Assembly (NCBI GenBank): GCA_963580245.1
Contig: CAUZJO010000016.1
Coordinates: 1-42,156, forward strand
Length of the DNA: 42,156 nucleotides
Source: CAUZJO01 sp963580245
GTDB taxonomy: Bacteria; Sumerlaeota; Sumerlaeia; MVZB01
Direction: 5' to 3'
This document shows, one piece after another, positions 8,101 to 16,210 of this stretch. Numbering within the stretch: the stretch's first letter is position 1; every line of letters begins with the position of its first letter. The translations under genes were made by a program, and so were the position numbers. The notes beneath the pieces were generated by a model, which worked only from the letters and a program-made list of their open reading frames with translations, ran no database searches and was not told the DNA's origin.

Positions 8101-9314
8101 TCGGGATGCGCATGACCCGCCCGCTTCCATGCTTCTGCGACCGACTTCTCGATGCACACGCGTGCGTAGTTTGAAGCAACGGACTCAATGTCCGCGGACT
8201 CAATGGATTCAAGATCGACGAAACAGAAAGAAACGGGAGCGGCATCGGACGCTTGATCGGGCGTGAACGGCGGACAGATGACGAGCTGCTTCTTCCGGTC
8301 TTCATGCCGGGCCAAGACGTCTGGTTGAGGAAGGTTTTGTCCGGCCGGCCCCCCTGCGTGGAACTGCAACGCGCCGTGTTCGTCGTCGAATTCCTCAACC
8401 ACCTCACGGATCGAGATATCGTCGAGGTACCATGTAAGCGGCCGGCGGTCCCAGTGCATGATCCAGGCGTGAGCCGGCGCCGGGTCCCCAGCGGGGACCG
8501 TGAGCATCCCGGTCATCGCCGTCCATGCGCCGCCGCGATTCGCAAAATCGATCGAGCCCGTCCGCAAGTCCTTGGCCCAAAGATGGCCGTGACGGTCGCT
8601 CTTGACGCCAAGTCGAAAGGCGGTCTGGTTGGATGGGCAATAGACCTTGCAGGTCAGCAAATAGCGTCGATCGCCGCGCAGCTCAAACCGTCCTTCCCCG
8701 TGCTGGATGCCGGCGCGTTCGGTGCCATTGCTCACGATACGCAAACAATAACGGCCCGCTCCAGGGGACCCAGGTTCCAGCGAGCTGTCGCAAATAGTCA
8801 AATCAGCGGCATAGGTCGGTTGATAGACGCCCTCCGCGGCAACCTCGCGGCGCGTATCGCTGGCCGCGGTGTCGTCGGGGGCGAGCTCAATGCCCAAGGT
8901 TTCCTCGTTGAAAAGCCAGCGCCCGCTCTCCGCGAGGAGTTCGTCCACCGCCGTCTCGCGCAGATTCAGCCGCCCCCGTCCCGATGGATCAAGCCGCTTG
9001 TCGCCCAGCCCGCGCAGGACGCATAGACGCACGTCTCGATGATGAGGAAACGCCGTAAAATCCCCATAAAAGACCGGCAAGTTGTTTGTCACGTAGCTGA
9101 CCCGATGTCCCGCATGGGCCATCGCCTCGGCCATCATCCACGAATGATAGCGCCCGCCGGAAAACTCGGTGGGCGAGTTTTGGGCGAACATCACGACGTT
9201 TAGGTTGCGTCGGTTTCCACGCGACCGGTCCCTCGGGCCCGAAGCGACCTGCTTGGTCCCCGATTCCGTCGCCGACGTGTCCGGGGGTTGGTCCTGTTGC
9301 CGCGAGCTGATCAT
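5151..9314 (-). CDS. Multi-domain glycosyltransferase: GT4 interrupted by CBM-like, GT-B and GT2 domains
   Basis: About 1,387 residues from the ATG at 9314; a TTG 39 bases earlier is an alternative start. In order: the beginning of a GT4-like Rossmann domain (about 38-107, M-F-A-Q-N-S-P-T-E-F-S-G-G-R-Y-H); a CBM-like module (about 139-307) matching the gene at the window's left edge; a GT-B-like region (about 423-710, I-S-R-H-P-R-D, V-S-R-F-S-N-I-P-Y-E-A) resembling polyglycerol-phosphate or polysialyl transferases; a GT2 domain (about 772-1005, V-I-C-T-H-N-R, D-D-D near 858-860, S-E-E-S-A-L near 956); and the rest of a GT4 (about 1096-1380) with F-E-G-F-G-L-P-P-V-E. The two GT4 parts look like one fold split by insertion. 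It probably builds several linkages of one glycan in the cytoplasm. It is first in an operon with the repeat-methyltransferase. Confidence 0.85.
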   Translation of the reverse strand: MISSRQQDQPPDTSATESGTKQVASGPRDRSRGNRRNLNVVMFAQNSPTEFSGGRYHSWMMAEAMAHAGHRVSYVTNNLPVFYGDFTAFPHHRDVRLCVLRGLGDKRLDPSGRGRLNLRETAVDELLAESGRWLFNEETLGIELAPDDTAASDTRREVAAEGVYQPTYAADLTICDSSLEPGSPGAGRYCLRIVSNGTERAGIQHGEGRFELRGDRRYLLTCKVYCPSNQTAFRLGVKSDRHGHLWAKDLRTGSIDFANRGGAWTAMTGMLTVPAGDPAPAHAWIMHWDRRPLTWYLDDISIREVVEEFDDEHGALQFHAGGPAGQNLPQPDVLARHEDRKKQLVICPPFTPDQASDAAPVSFCFVDLESIESADIESVASNYARVCIEKSVAEAWKRAGHAHPEPWQEVAPIVEQRELGDASPRLLLLVSNDTHVHTLARIARHFKHTLFVIPARDRKDEGAATRLQAEGFEFVEIDYDDRDKPEIETFAPDIVLCGNDWTSEFNAVHAIAKKLDIPCVALQEGPQDWDQKIKGVDPRKFRNAEVLFSQGAVTLKHIRPKYFTITGHPKTDHIEEHPLPSSPRVFINCNFTYGQYEEARAAWMEDVLSVCKELEIEYLISRHPRDPSRWDDPNFMPSDPFKVADQLRSCSIVVSRFSNIPYEAVAAGRSAVYYNPHAEPMKTFGDDESDGVLKANDRGSLRKILQRHQSSPHFDREAAGRFMRLHCGPTDGRSIERIAAGIRRIHASRFIGHRHLENFAQEGPDADEGPLFSVVICTHNRAPMLDRAVRSVLLNPLGEIHYELIIVDNASTDQTPAVMEPYIRRGRVRYLREERLGLSVARNTGWRNARGEFVVFLDDDGEVAPGWLRAFLDVFETRPGAVACGGRIVPRYERDRPDWFDQGTERFFGQFSLGDDVIRCDWVPGGNAAWRRGALESLGGFDTRFGRVGGSPTLGSEESALIQRAVSRGGVLYYSPHAVMVHHINAARMNLLWLSRRYWGQGVTSSRWQSVFGQMSHSGRLALGFGLKSVGEAFGAAGGVIGGLARGRGRKAVTKWFELLHRCGQAGEATRFGLGRLRDRWWSSNHHAEPGDLETPPDLVVMAPNNDKRPYFYDDVVDFARVQGARLMLLNFETPNWFNALSPVKRDPALWDNWRRHGADWDIVLSSAAESTTHARPFFEDCSPRARHEHCYPSINTVVADRIGELERERRVVLLTRFSRAEHKGSNRLAELPCEALRGYTLVIIVGTGQVPPEAAGELAERAAHYGIELDFKYRLSDHEKFRQIKRARLMLFPSFFEGFGLPPVEALYCGTPCVAFDLPVLREVSGEGLVYVPPGDWGAFRESIADVLTRPPDPQALRRRIERTARFEAYSERIDRLLEAVGTGRG

Positions 9315-9461
9315 GCCAATTGCGATCCCGAGTATGTCAAACCTCCGAACCAACGCACGCCACGGGATTGAGATTTACAGTTCTTCGGTGCAGCCACCTT
9401 CGCCAAGGCTACGGCGACCTGGGGCCGCTTGATACTCCGAAGGCTAGGCGCGGGGAACGGA

Positions 9462-10868
9462 TTAAAGAATAAACCGACTCAAATCCTTGTCTTCGAGCAC
9501 GTTCTTGAGCCGGTCGCTTACGTATTGCCGGTCGACGTTCACGTCTCCGCTCAGGCTATCGGGAGCTTCAAATGAGACCGATTCAAGCACCCGCTCGAGG
9601 ATCGCATGGAGCCTGCGCGCGCCGATGTTTTCGGTCTGTTCGTTGATGTGGGCGGCGCAGCGGGCCAGTTCATCTATCGCGTCGTCGGAAAAGGCCAAGT
9701 CCACGCCGTCGGTCTTGAGCAACGCGATGTATTGACGGATCAACGAATTCTCCGGCTCGACCAGAATGCGCTTGAACTCCTCCATCCGCAACGGCTTAAG
9801 CTCAACGCGCAGAGGGAAGCGCCCTTGTAGTTCGGGGATCAAGTCAGAGGGTTTGGTCGTATGGAACGCCCCGGCGGCGATGAACAGGATGTGGTCGGTG
9901 CGGATCGCCCCGTACTTCGTGGTGACCGTGCTCCCTTCGACGATGGGCAGGATGTCGCGCTGGACGCCCTCGCGCGAGACGTCGGGGCCCGCTCCACCTT
10001 GCCTCCCCGCGATCTTGTCGATCTCGTCGACGAAGATGATCCCGGTCTGTTCGGCCAGCTCCATCCCCTCGCGCGTGATTTTTTCCTTGTCGAGTATCTG
10101 GTCAAGCTGTTCGTCAATGAGGACCTTGCGCGCCTCGCCGACTTTCATCCGCGAGGTCCGTTTCTTTTGCGGCATGATCCGCTCCATCATGTCGCGCACG
10201 CCGCTCATCGCCTGCTCATCCACGCCAACCATCCCGAACATCCCCTCGACCACCGGCTTGGCGGTGACCTCGAACTCGACCTCGCGGTCATCGAGCTGGC
10301 CGCTGTCGAGCAACTGCGCCAATTGATCACGCGGCTCGGCGCTGTTCATGGCCTCCGCTTCTTCGCCCTCGACCATCACGTCGCGCGCCGGGCCGAAACC
10401 GCTGATGAACCGCCGCCGGCCGGCCGGGCTGGATTGCAGCAGATCGAGCAGCCGGCTGCGGGCGCGCTTCTCGGCCTTGGCGCGGATTTTCTCGCTCATC
10501 GACTCGCGCACCATGCTGATGGCCGTATCAACCAGGTCGCGCACCATCGACTCCACGTCGCGCCCCACGTAGCCGACCTCGGTGTACTTGGTGGCCTCGA
10601 CCTTGACAAACGGTGCCTTGGCCAGTTTCGCCAGCCGCCGGGCGATCTCGGTCTTGCCGACCCCCGTCGGGCCGATCATGATGATGTTCTTGGGGATGAT
10701 CTCCTCCTGCATCGCCTCATCAAGCCGGCGCCGGCGCGTGCGATTGCGCAAGGCGATCGCCACGACCTTCTTGGCCTCCTCCTGACCCACGATGAACTTG
10801 TCCAATTCCTCGACGATGACTCGCGGGGTCAGTTCTTCTATTTCAAAATCTCGGCCCATCCCACTCAC
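9462..10868 (-). CDS. hslU: ATP-dependent protease ATPase subunit HslU
   Basis: 468 residues, close to the usual ~445-470. HslU is the AAA+ unfoldase that feeds proteins into the HslV peptidase in the cytoplasm. Visible signatures are F-I-V-G-Q near the start, Walker A G-P-T-G-V-G-K-T (about 68-75), the Y-T-E-V-G-Y-V-G-R-D pore loop (about 95-104), Walker B I-I-F-V-D-E-I-D-K, an extended I-domain between them, and the classic D-L-S-R-F-I-L C-terminus that docks into HslV. GTG at 10868 follows AAGAGGAAC; the ATG at 10859 is an alternative. No hslV lies beside it, although the two are usually adjacent with hslV first; upstream is a divergent glycosyltransferase only 14 bases away. Confidence 0.96.
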   Translation of the reverse strand: MSGMGRDFEIEELTPRVIVEELDKFIVGQEEAKKVVAIALRNRTRRRRLDEAMQEEIIPKNIIMIGPTGVGKTEIARRLAKLAKAPFVKVEATKYTEVGYVGRDVESMVRDLVDTAISMVRESMSEKIRAKAEKRARSRLLDLLQSSPAGRRRFISGFGPARDVMVEGEEAEAMNSAEPRDQLAQLLDSGQLDDREVEFEVTAKPVVEGMFGMVGVDEQAMSGVRDMMERIMPQKKRTSRMKVGEARKVLIDEQLDQILDKEKITREGMELAEQTGIIFVDEIDKIAGRQGGAGPDVSREGVQRDILPIVEGSTVTTKYGAIRTDHILFIAAGAFHTTKPSDLIPELQGRFPLRVELKPLRMEEFKRILVEPENSLIRQYIALLKTDGVDLAFSDDAIDELARCAAHINEQTENIGARRLHAILERVLESVSFEAPDSLSGDVNVDRQYVSDRLKNVLEDKDLSRFIL

Positions 10869-10882
10869 ACGTTCCTCTTGGA

Positions 10883-12451
10883 ATGCTCGCTTCGATCCGG
10901 TACAAGAACCACATGATACTCCACCCCGGAAAAAAGGGAAACCGGAATTTTCGCGAGTTGGCGGGTCGTTACTGGTTTGTCTGCGCCGCCACGCTGGCGG
11001 CGCTCTATCGAGTGCTGCACCTCACCGGTCCAATCGATGAGCCGCACGCTTGGCGCCAGTGCGACACGGCCTACATGGCGCTCGACTTTTATCAGCGCGG
11101 CATCGATCTGCTTCACCCCGCGGTCTGCTGGATGGGAGGTCACAAGACCCTGGTTCTTGAATTTCCATTGCACGAGGCGTGCGTCGCGCTGGCCTATCAT
11201 TTATTTGGCCCGCGCTTGCCGGTCGCGCGGCTGATCACGTTGGCCTTTTTTCTCGGCGCGGCGGCCTTTCTTTATCTTATTGTGAAATACCTTCAGGGCA
11301 TCGCGCTGGCGCGGATGACGACGCTGATCTTCCTGATGGCGCCCCTGAGCCTGTTCTATTCACGCGCCATGCACATCGATTTCAGCGCCGTCTTCTTTTC
11401 CCATGCGATGCTTTATTGCCTGATGCGGGGGATCGACGAGGAGAAGGTTGGGTGGACGGTCGCGGGGAGTGCCGCCGGCATCCTGGCGTTCCTCATCAAG
11501 GCGCCTTATGCCTTCTTTCTGTTTCTGCCGCTCGCGTGGCATGTAATTGTTCAGTCGAAATACCGATTCACGCTCAAGATGGCGCCCGCTTTGGTTCTGC
11601 CGCTCATCTGCTTCGCCCTCTGGCGTCACCATGCCCACGAGGTTAACTCTCGAGCCCCTGATTGGTTCTTCATTCGCGATTACAAGAAATTCATCGACAT
11701 GGGATGGTGGTACTTCGGAACGCTGGGCCAGCGGTTCGACGCGCATCAGTGGGCGGTCATCATTGAAAGACTTTTTCGGGAATGCTGCACGGTTGTCGGA
11801 TCCGTCTTTTTTGTCGCGGGACTCTTCTTAAGACCACGGCCGGAACGTCCCACCACCTTTTTCAAGCTCTGGCTTGCCGGCCTGATCATTTACCTGCTCA
11901 TCTTCTTCAATCCGAATTACGGTCATAACTACTACCAAATCCCATTCCTTTCGATCACCTCCTTCTTTATCGCGGCGGGCATTCAGTCGGTGGTCAACCT
12001 GAGGGCGGTGGCGCGCGTGCCAAAGCGACAATGGCTGGTGCTCGGGGCCTTGGTCCTTGTTTTCGCCAACGCCATCTGGACATCCGAACGACGATACTAC
12101 TGGATCGATCCGATCCGGACCGAGGCCGGACGGATCATCGCCCAACGGACCGACCCCGACGCCTTGATTATCGCCGCCGTTCCGCAAACGTCCCCTCAGG
12201 ACCCGACGCTCCTCTACCGCGCGCGCCGCGCCGGCTGGTCGGTCCGGCCCGAGATTGTCACGCCTGAACTGATCGATAAGCTGGTTGACGCGGGGGCGTC
12301 GAATTTGGTCGTCATCGGAAACTCCTCGACCCTGCCCGCGTTCGGTCCGTTCCTCGATGATGCTCTTCAGGATGAGTACGACTTGGAGGAGAAGGATTGG
12401 CGGATTCGGATCTATCGACTCGCCAACCGATCCCCTGCGGTCGGAGAATAG
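10883..12451 (+). CDS. GT39-like membrane glycosyltransferase (PMT/ArnT-type)
   Basis: 522 residues with about ten hydrophobic segments. The N-terminal layout, a membrane helix followed by D-E-P-H-A-W-R-Q-C-D-T-A and a loop with F-P-L-H-E, matches the first external loop of GT39/PMT_2 enzymes. These move sugars from polyprenyl-phosphate donors on the outer face of the inner membrane, and acidic residues of this loop are catalytic in the family. The C-terminal ~110 residues are soluble. The acceptor cannot be read from the sequence. The start may be ATG 10883 or ATG 10913; neither has a good ribosome-binding site. It is divergent from hslU, so the two share a very short promoter region. Confidence 0.75.
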   Translation: MLASIRYKNHMILHPGKKGNRNFRELAGRYWFVCAATLAALYRVLHLTGPIDEPHAWRQCDTAYMALDFYQRGIDLLHPAVCWMGGHKTLVLEFPLHEACVALAYHLFGPRLPVARLITLAFFLGAAAFLYLIVKYLQGIALARMTTLIFLMAPLSLFYSRAMHIDFSAVFFSHAMLYCLMRGIDEEKVGWTVAGSAAGILAFLIKAPYAFFLFLPLAWHVIVQSKYRFTLKMAPALVLPLICFALWRHHAHEVNSRAPDWFFIRDYKKFIDMGWWYFGTLGQRFDAHQWAVIIERLFRECCTVVGSVFFVAGLFLRPRPERPTTFFKLWLAGLIIYLLIFFNPNYGHNYYQIPFLSITSFFIAAGIQSVVNLRAVARVPKRQWLVLGALVLVFANAIWTSERRYYWIDPIRTEAGRIIAQRTDPDALIIAAVPQTSPQDPTLLYRARRAGWSVRPEIVTPELIDKLVDAGASNLVVIGNSSTLPAFGPFLDDALQDEYDLEEKDWRIRIYRLANRSPAVGE

Positions 12452-12914
12452 CGGTGACACGGGGCGCTCGAGACGGAGTCAGGGGGCGGAACCAGACAGC
12501 GGCAGTCGTCCAACCCCGCGAGCCTCCGCGTGAGTGGACCCGTGGCGCCCCGCAGACGGAACGTCCGGGGCGTCAGTTGCTCCAACAGCTTCGCCGTGGC
12601 AGACTAAACTCAATAGTATCAACCATTCACTACTGGCCAAAGCTATGAACCCAAAATCCTGTTGGGCGTCCACTAAATTCAATAGTTTCAATCATCCATG
12701 GGTTGGCACGTGGCCGTCATCAAGTATCCGCGTCGATGACGCGCGTCGATCAGTTCCGAATCCTTGGCATTTTACTTTGATTTTTCATGCTTTCAGGACG
12801 AGAGACAGAATCCCGTGGACTTTTTGATCCAAGTTTGCGTAGGCTCATCTTGCCGATGCCCCGTCGGCAGACGCCGGTGGGGAATGAGTTGAAGCTATCT
12901 CGCCACTGCTGTTT
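12452..12914. other. Intergenic region with a short direct repeat
   Basis: No convincing gene. It contains two related 27-base stretches, each starting ACTAAA and sharing CAATAGT, at 12603-12629 and 12672-12698 (69 bases apart), in a locally AT-richer patch. A promoter for the following FtsB-like gene must lie here, but I cannot assign boxes with confidence. Confidence 0.5.
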
Positions 12915-13367
12915 GTGATCCTCGCGATTGTTGGACGTCGGCTGATGCGGTTAATCGGTAAATTGATCCTGCACCTGATTCCCACCCGGCTGTTCTGGCC
13001 GGGCGTGGTGCTCGTTGCGCTTCTCCTGCTGTGGGGTGCTTTCCACTATCCGACCATCCACTCACTGTTAAAGGCCCGCGAGCAGCGCGATCGATATCGC
13101 GAATCGGTCGCCGAACTGGAGCGCGAGAAGGCGACCCTGCTCACCGAGCGGCCCTCGCTTCAAGCGGGCGGATTCGCGAGTGAAAAGGCGGTGCGCGAGC
13201 GGTTTCTCATGGTCAAGCCCGGCGAACACATCCTGTTGGTGCAGGGCGAGGCACCATCCCACCGGGGCATCCCCGGCGCCGGGCTCATGCCCTTGGGGAA
13301 GAACCGTCCGGCCCTCCCGTCCATCGATCCGCTCACAGCGGCAGAGGCTGACCGGCCTCATCGATAA
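12915..13367 (+). CDS. Septum formation initiator family protein (FtsB/DivIC-like)
   Basis: 150 residues. One membrane helix (about 22-42, rich in V, L and W) is followed by a charged coiled-coil-like segment (about 55-80, with R-E-Q-R-D-R-Y-R-E-S-V-A-E-L-E-R-E-K) and then V-R-E-R-F-L-M-V-K-P-G-E, the pattern of FtsB/DivIC proteins. In that family the protein bridges FtsQ and FtsL in the division complex. GTG at 12915 is used here; ATG at 12945 would give a shorter N-terminus and still keep the helix. The last 35 bases overlap the 3' end of dnaX on the other strand, so the final ~12 residues share sequence with the DnaX tail in antisense. The Pro/Ala-rich tail is longer than usual. Confidence 0.72.
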   Translation: MILAIVGRRLMRLIGKLILHLIPTRLFWPGVVLVALLLLWGAFHYPTIHSLLKAREQRDRYRESVAELEREKATLLTERPSLQAGGFASEKAVRERFLMVKPGEHILLVQGEAPSHRGIPGAGLMPLGKNRPALPSIDPLTAAEADRPHR

Positions 13368-15249
13368 TCTGCCCGCCGAACATATCACGCAGGAGCTTGG
13401 CCCGGCGTGCGGCGTCTTCGCTGGCGTCCAGGAAGGCTTGGGCCTTCTCGATGGCGCGGCGACGTCCGGCGGCGGCGGGGGCGCGTTGCGGGCTTGGCGG
13501 GAGCGGTTGTGGGGAGGGCTCCGGCGGATCGCTATCCTCCATGACCGGACGCGGCGCGGACGGCGGCTTGCGAGGTACGGGCTCGGCCGCTTCGCCGGCG
13601 GGGATGGTGGGGGGCGGCCCCAACGTGCCGTCCTGATTCACCACCCGCATCGCGCGGTCGATCAGGCACGAGAGAGTCTGTTCGATCACCTGCATGTTCT
13701 CGGGCTTCTCGACAAAGCGGCGCGCGAGCGATGCCTGCTGGTCCCAACCCAGGCGCAGGCAATTTTCCTCCATCGACCACTGGGCCACTTGGCGCAAGTA
13801 GCGGACGAGAAATCGCGAGGCGTCGGGAAGCTGGGCGGACAATGCCTCGAGGAGGCCCTCGCGGTCGCGGAGGTCGGCTGACGACGTTCCCGCGTCCCCG
13901 TCCCCGTATCCCGGTGTCGACTCGCGCATCACGGCAACCGCGCGGGTGGCGGGGATCACTTTCGCTTCATGGTCCCCGCCGTAGGGGGCGGACACGGCGG
14001 ACCCACGAGCGTCCTCGATGGGCACGGGGCTGATTGCCCTCCGCGTGGCCGGATGACTTTCCTCGCCGCCGGAGGGCCGACTCAGGGCCTGTTCCGGCAA
14101 CGCGCCGACCCGCTGCATGATCTCCTCGATCGGCACCAGCGGCTTGACGGCCGCCAGGCGCAGGAAGGTGAACTCGACCAGGAACCGCGCCTGGGTCGAT
14201 TGTTTCAGTTTCTGCTCCAGTTCGAACAGGTGGTGGAGGATATTGAAGAGTTGCTCGGGAGCGATGGCGGCGGCCTGGCGGTGGGCGACCTTGAGCGCGT
14301 CGCCGCTGGCGCTCAGCAGCGCGGGGTCGGCGTCGGCCTGGATCAGCATCAGCTCGCGCAGATAAGCCACCAGCCCCTTGACGAACCGCTCCAGGCTGCG
14401 GCCCTTCTCAACCAGGTCCTGGATCAGCGCCAGGAGCGACTTGGCGTCGCGCTCAACCAGCCAGTCGGTGGCGTGGGTCAGGGCCGACTGGTCGGCGAGC
14501 CCCAAGAGCCGGTTGGTCGCATCGAGGTCCGGCAGGCCGTCGGTCATCGCCAGGAGCTGATCGAGGATGACCAGCGCGTCGCGCATCCCGCCCTCGACCG
14601 AACGCGCGATCAGGTCCAGGACCTGCCGCCCCGCCGCCGGATCCAACTCGACGCCTTCGCCCTCGCAGACCTGGCTCAGCCGACGGGCGATGTCCTCGGC
14701 GCTCATGCGGCGGAAGTTGTGCAGGACGCAGCGCGAGCGGACCGTTTCGGGAACTTTTTCGAGTTCCGTGGTGGCGAAGATGAACACGACGCGCCGAGGC
14801 GGCTCCTCGAGCGTCTTGAGCAGCGCGTTGAACGCCGGCACCGACAGCATGTGCACCTCGTCGATGATATAAACCTTAAAGCGCGCGGCAAACGAGGCCT
14901 GAATGATCCGCTCATTGAGTTCGCGGATGTTGTCGACGCTGTTGTTGCTGGCCCCGTCGATCTCGATCACGTCCAGATCGTTGCCGATCGTGATCGAGCG
15001 GCAATGGTCGCACTCGCCGCAGGGGGTCGCCGTGGGCCCCTGTTCGCAGTTGAGCGCCTTGGCCAGGATGCGCGCGGCGGTCGTCTTCCCGACCCCGCGC
15101 GGCCCGGCCATCATGTGGCCATGCGCGACCTTGTCGCGGCGCAAGGCACTCTGGAGCGACCGCGCCACCTCTTCCTGACCGACCAGGTCCTCAAACCGCT
15201 GCGGCCGCCACTTGCGCGCCAGTCCTTGATACGATTGCGCTTGGGCCAT
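13333..15249 (-). CDS. dnaX: DNA polymerase III subunit gamma/tau
   Basis: 638 residues from the ATG at 15249, which follows an AGGAG eight bases upstream; a longer frame upstream lacks such a site. DnaX is the ATPase motor of the clamp loader in replication. Visible are Y-Q-G-L-A-R-K-W-R-P-Q-R-F at the start, Walker A G-P-R-G-V-G-K-T-T, the zinc-binding cysteines C-x8-C-x2-C-x2-C (C-E-Q-G-P ... C-G-E-C-D-H-C), Walker B I-I-D-E-V-H-M-L, and S-R-C sensor/arginine-finger motifs. Domain III and a Pro-rich linker follow, then a short C-terminal tail. The tail is much shorter than the E. coli tau region, so polymerase and helicase contacts may differ. It overlaps the FtsB-like gene tail to tail. 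Confidence 0.96.
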   Translation of the reverse strand: MAQAQSYQGLARKWRPQRFEDLVGQEEVARSLQSALRRDKVAHGHMMAGPRGVGKTTAARILAKALNCEQGPTATPCGECDHCRSITIGNDLDVIEIDGASNNSVDNIRELNERIIQASFAARFKVYIIDEVHMLSVPAFNALLKTLEEPPRRVVFIFATTELEKVPETVRSRCVLHNFRRMSAEDIARRLSQVCEGEGVELDPAAGRQVLDLIARSVEGGMRDALVILDQLLAMTDGLPDLDATNRLLGLADQSALTHATDWLVERDAKSLLALIQDLVEKGRSLERFVKGLVAYLRELMLIQADADPALLSASGDALKVAHRQAAAIAPEQLFNILHHLFELEQKLKQSTQARFLVEFTFLRLAAVKPLVPIEEIMQRVGALPEQALSRPSGGEESHPATRRAISPVPIEDARGSAVSAPYGGDHEAKVIPATRAVAVMRESTPGYGDGDAGTSSADLRDREGLLEALSAQLPDASRFLVRYLRQVAQWSMEENCLRLGWDQQASLARRFVEKPENMQVIEQTLSCLIDRAMRVVNQDGTLGPPPTIPAGEAAEPVPRKPPSAPRPVMEDSDPPEPSPQPLPPSPQRAPAAAGRRRAIEKAQAFLDASEDAARRAKLLRDMFGGQIIDEAGQPLPL

Positions 15250-15428
15250 CCTGGGCTCTCCTATAGAGGCTATTGCCGGGACAGGGCGAGGCTCCACTTT
15301 CACCAATTCTTCGCCCCGTTACATCCTACCAATATCGAAGGGGAACTGAAGATGCAAGACAATATTCCGCGCGGGGAATCGCGCTTCTTCATCCAGTCCC
15401 GAGATGGGCCGGCCAAGTGGTCACCAAT

Positions 15429-15866
15429 TCACTTGAAGAGACTCCGCCGCTCCGTCTGATTATAAACCTCATAATTGATCGATACGCTCCAGCACTCGTC
15501 GGTCGTCGTCCACGCGGTCGGCGAACCGAAGCCCGGAACGAGGACTTGGGGAAAGGGTCCGAACGACATCGGGATAAGGAACCCGTCACCCTCGACGCCG
15601 CCGGCGACGTAGCTCGGCACGTTGGCCGACGTATCGACCTGCCAGGCAAGCCAATAAGTCCCCGCCGCCAGCACCGGTATGTATGCGCGTGATAAGCCAT
15701 CCAAAGCCTGCTTAGAAGTCCCATCGAAGGCTTGATGGGCATTTATATTTTCCGCATCGAAAAGTGAGCCGGGGCTGTCGGGTGGTTTGAGATTGCCCTT
15801 GTTGCGTGCGAGGGCGGCTTGGGTTCTGGCTTTTTGTTGAAGGCTGGTTTTTTTGTGGATGGGCAT
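15429..15866 (-). CDS. Hypothetical protein, possibly a composite fragment
   Basis: 145 residues that I do not recognise. The N-terminal ~35 are basic and polar (M-P-I-H-K-K-T-S-L-Q-Q-K-A-R-T-Q) without a signal peptide. The C-terminal ~85 (Y-I-P-V-L-A-A-G-T-Y-W-L-A-W-Q-V, many aromatic and small residues) look like the end of a secreted beta-rich protein. That mismatch suggests the frame joins two unrelated pieces, in keeping with the decayed neighbourhood. The coding status of the first part is doubtful. Confidence 0.4.
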   Translation of the reverse strand: MPIHKKTSLQQKARTQAALARNKGNLKPPDSPGSLFDAENINAHQAFDGTSKQALDGLSRAYIPVLAAGTYWLAWQVDTSANVPSYVAGGVEGDGFLIPMSFGPFPQVLVPGFGSPTAWTTTDECWSVSINYEVYNQTERRSLFK

Positions 15867-16203
15867 CGAAGTGGGTGTCTACATCGCTTGTAGGGGGCGA
15901 TGGCGGGGCTTGTCAAGTCTCATCGAAGCTGGTTGCCGGTTCAGGATCACGAGAATCCTGGCCTAAAAACACGGCTGGGGCCGCGAGAATCGGTTTTCTC
16001 CACCGAGACGTATTCCAGAACATGGGTCGAGCTGACAAAACGCCGTGAGCGCGGTTTATGAGGATTTGAGAATAGGGTTGGCGTCAAGCATCGAGCGGCC
16101 AGGGCCAAGCGATAAAACCGCGCCCAAGCCCGTCACGGCGGTCTCAAAGGCGATATTCTGAGGATGCCATTCGGCCTTTTTGTCTCCAGTGTTATAGGTT
16201 TCT
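15867..16203. other. Gene-free stretch
   Basis: I see no supported gene, RNA or strong hairpin here. Short open frames lack similarity to anything I know. It separates a doubtful hypothetical gene from the broken recombinase. Confidence 0.4.
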
Positions 16204-16210
16204 CTACTGC

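Noticed and set aside
13969..15459. A 496-residue plus-strand frame opposite dnaX
   Set aside because: dnaX on the minus strand is complete with Walker and zinc motifs; the opposite frame is low-complexity shadow.
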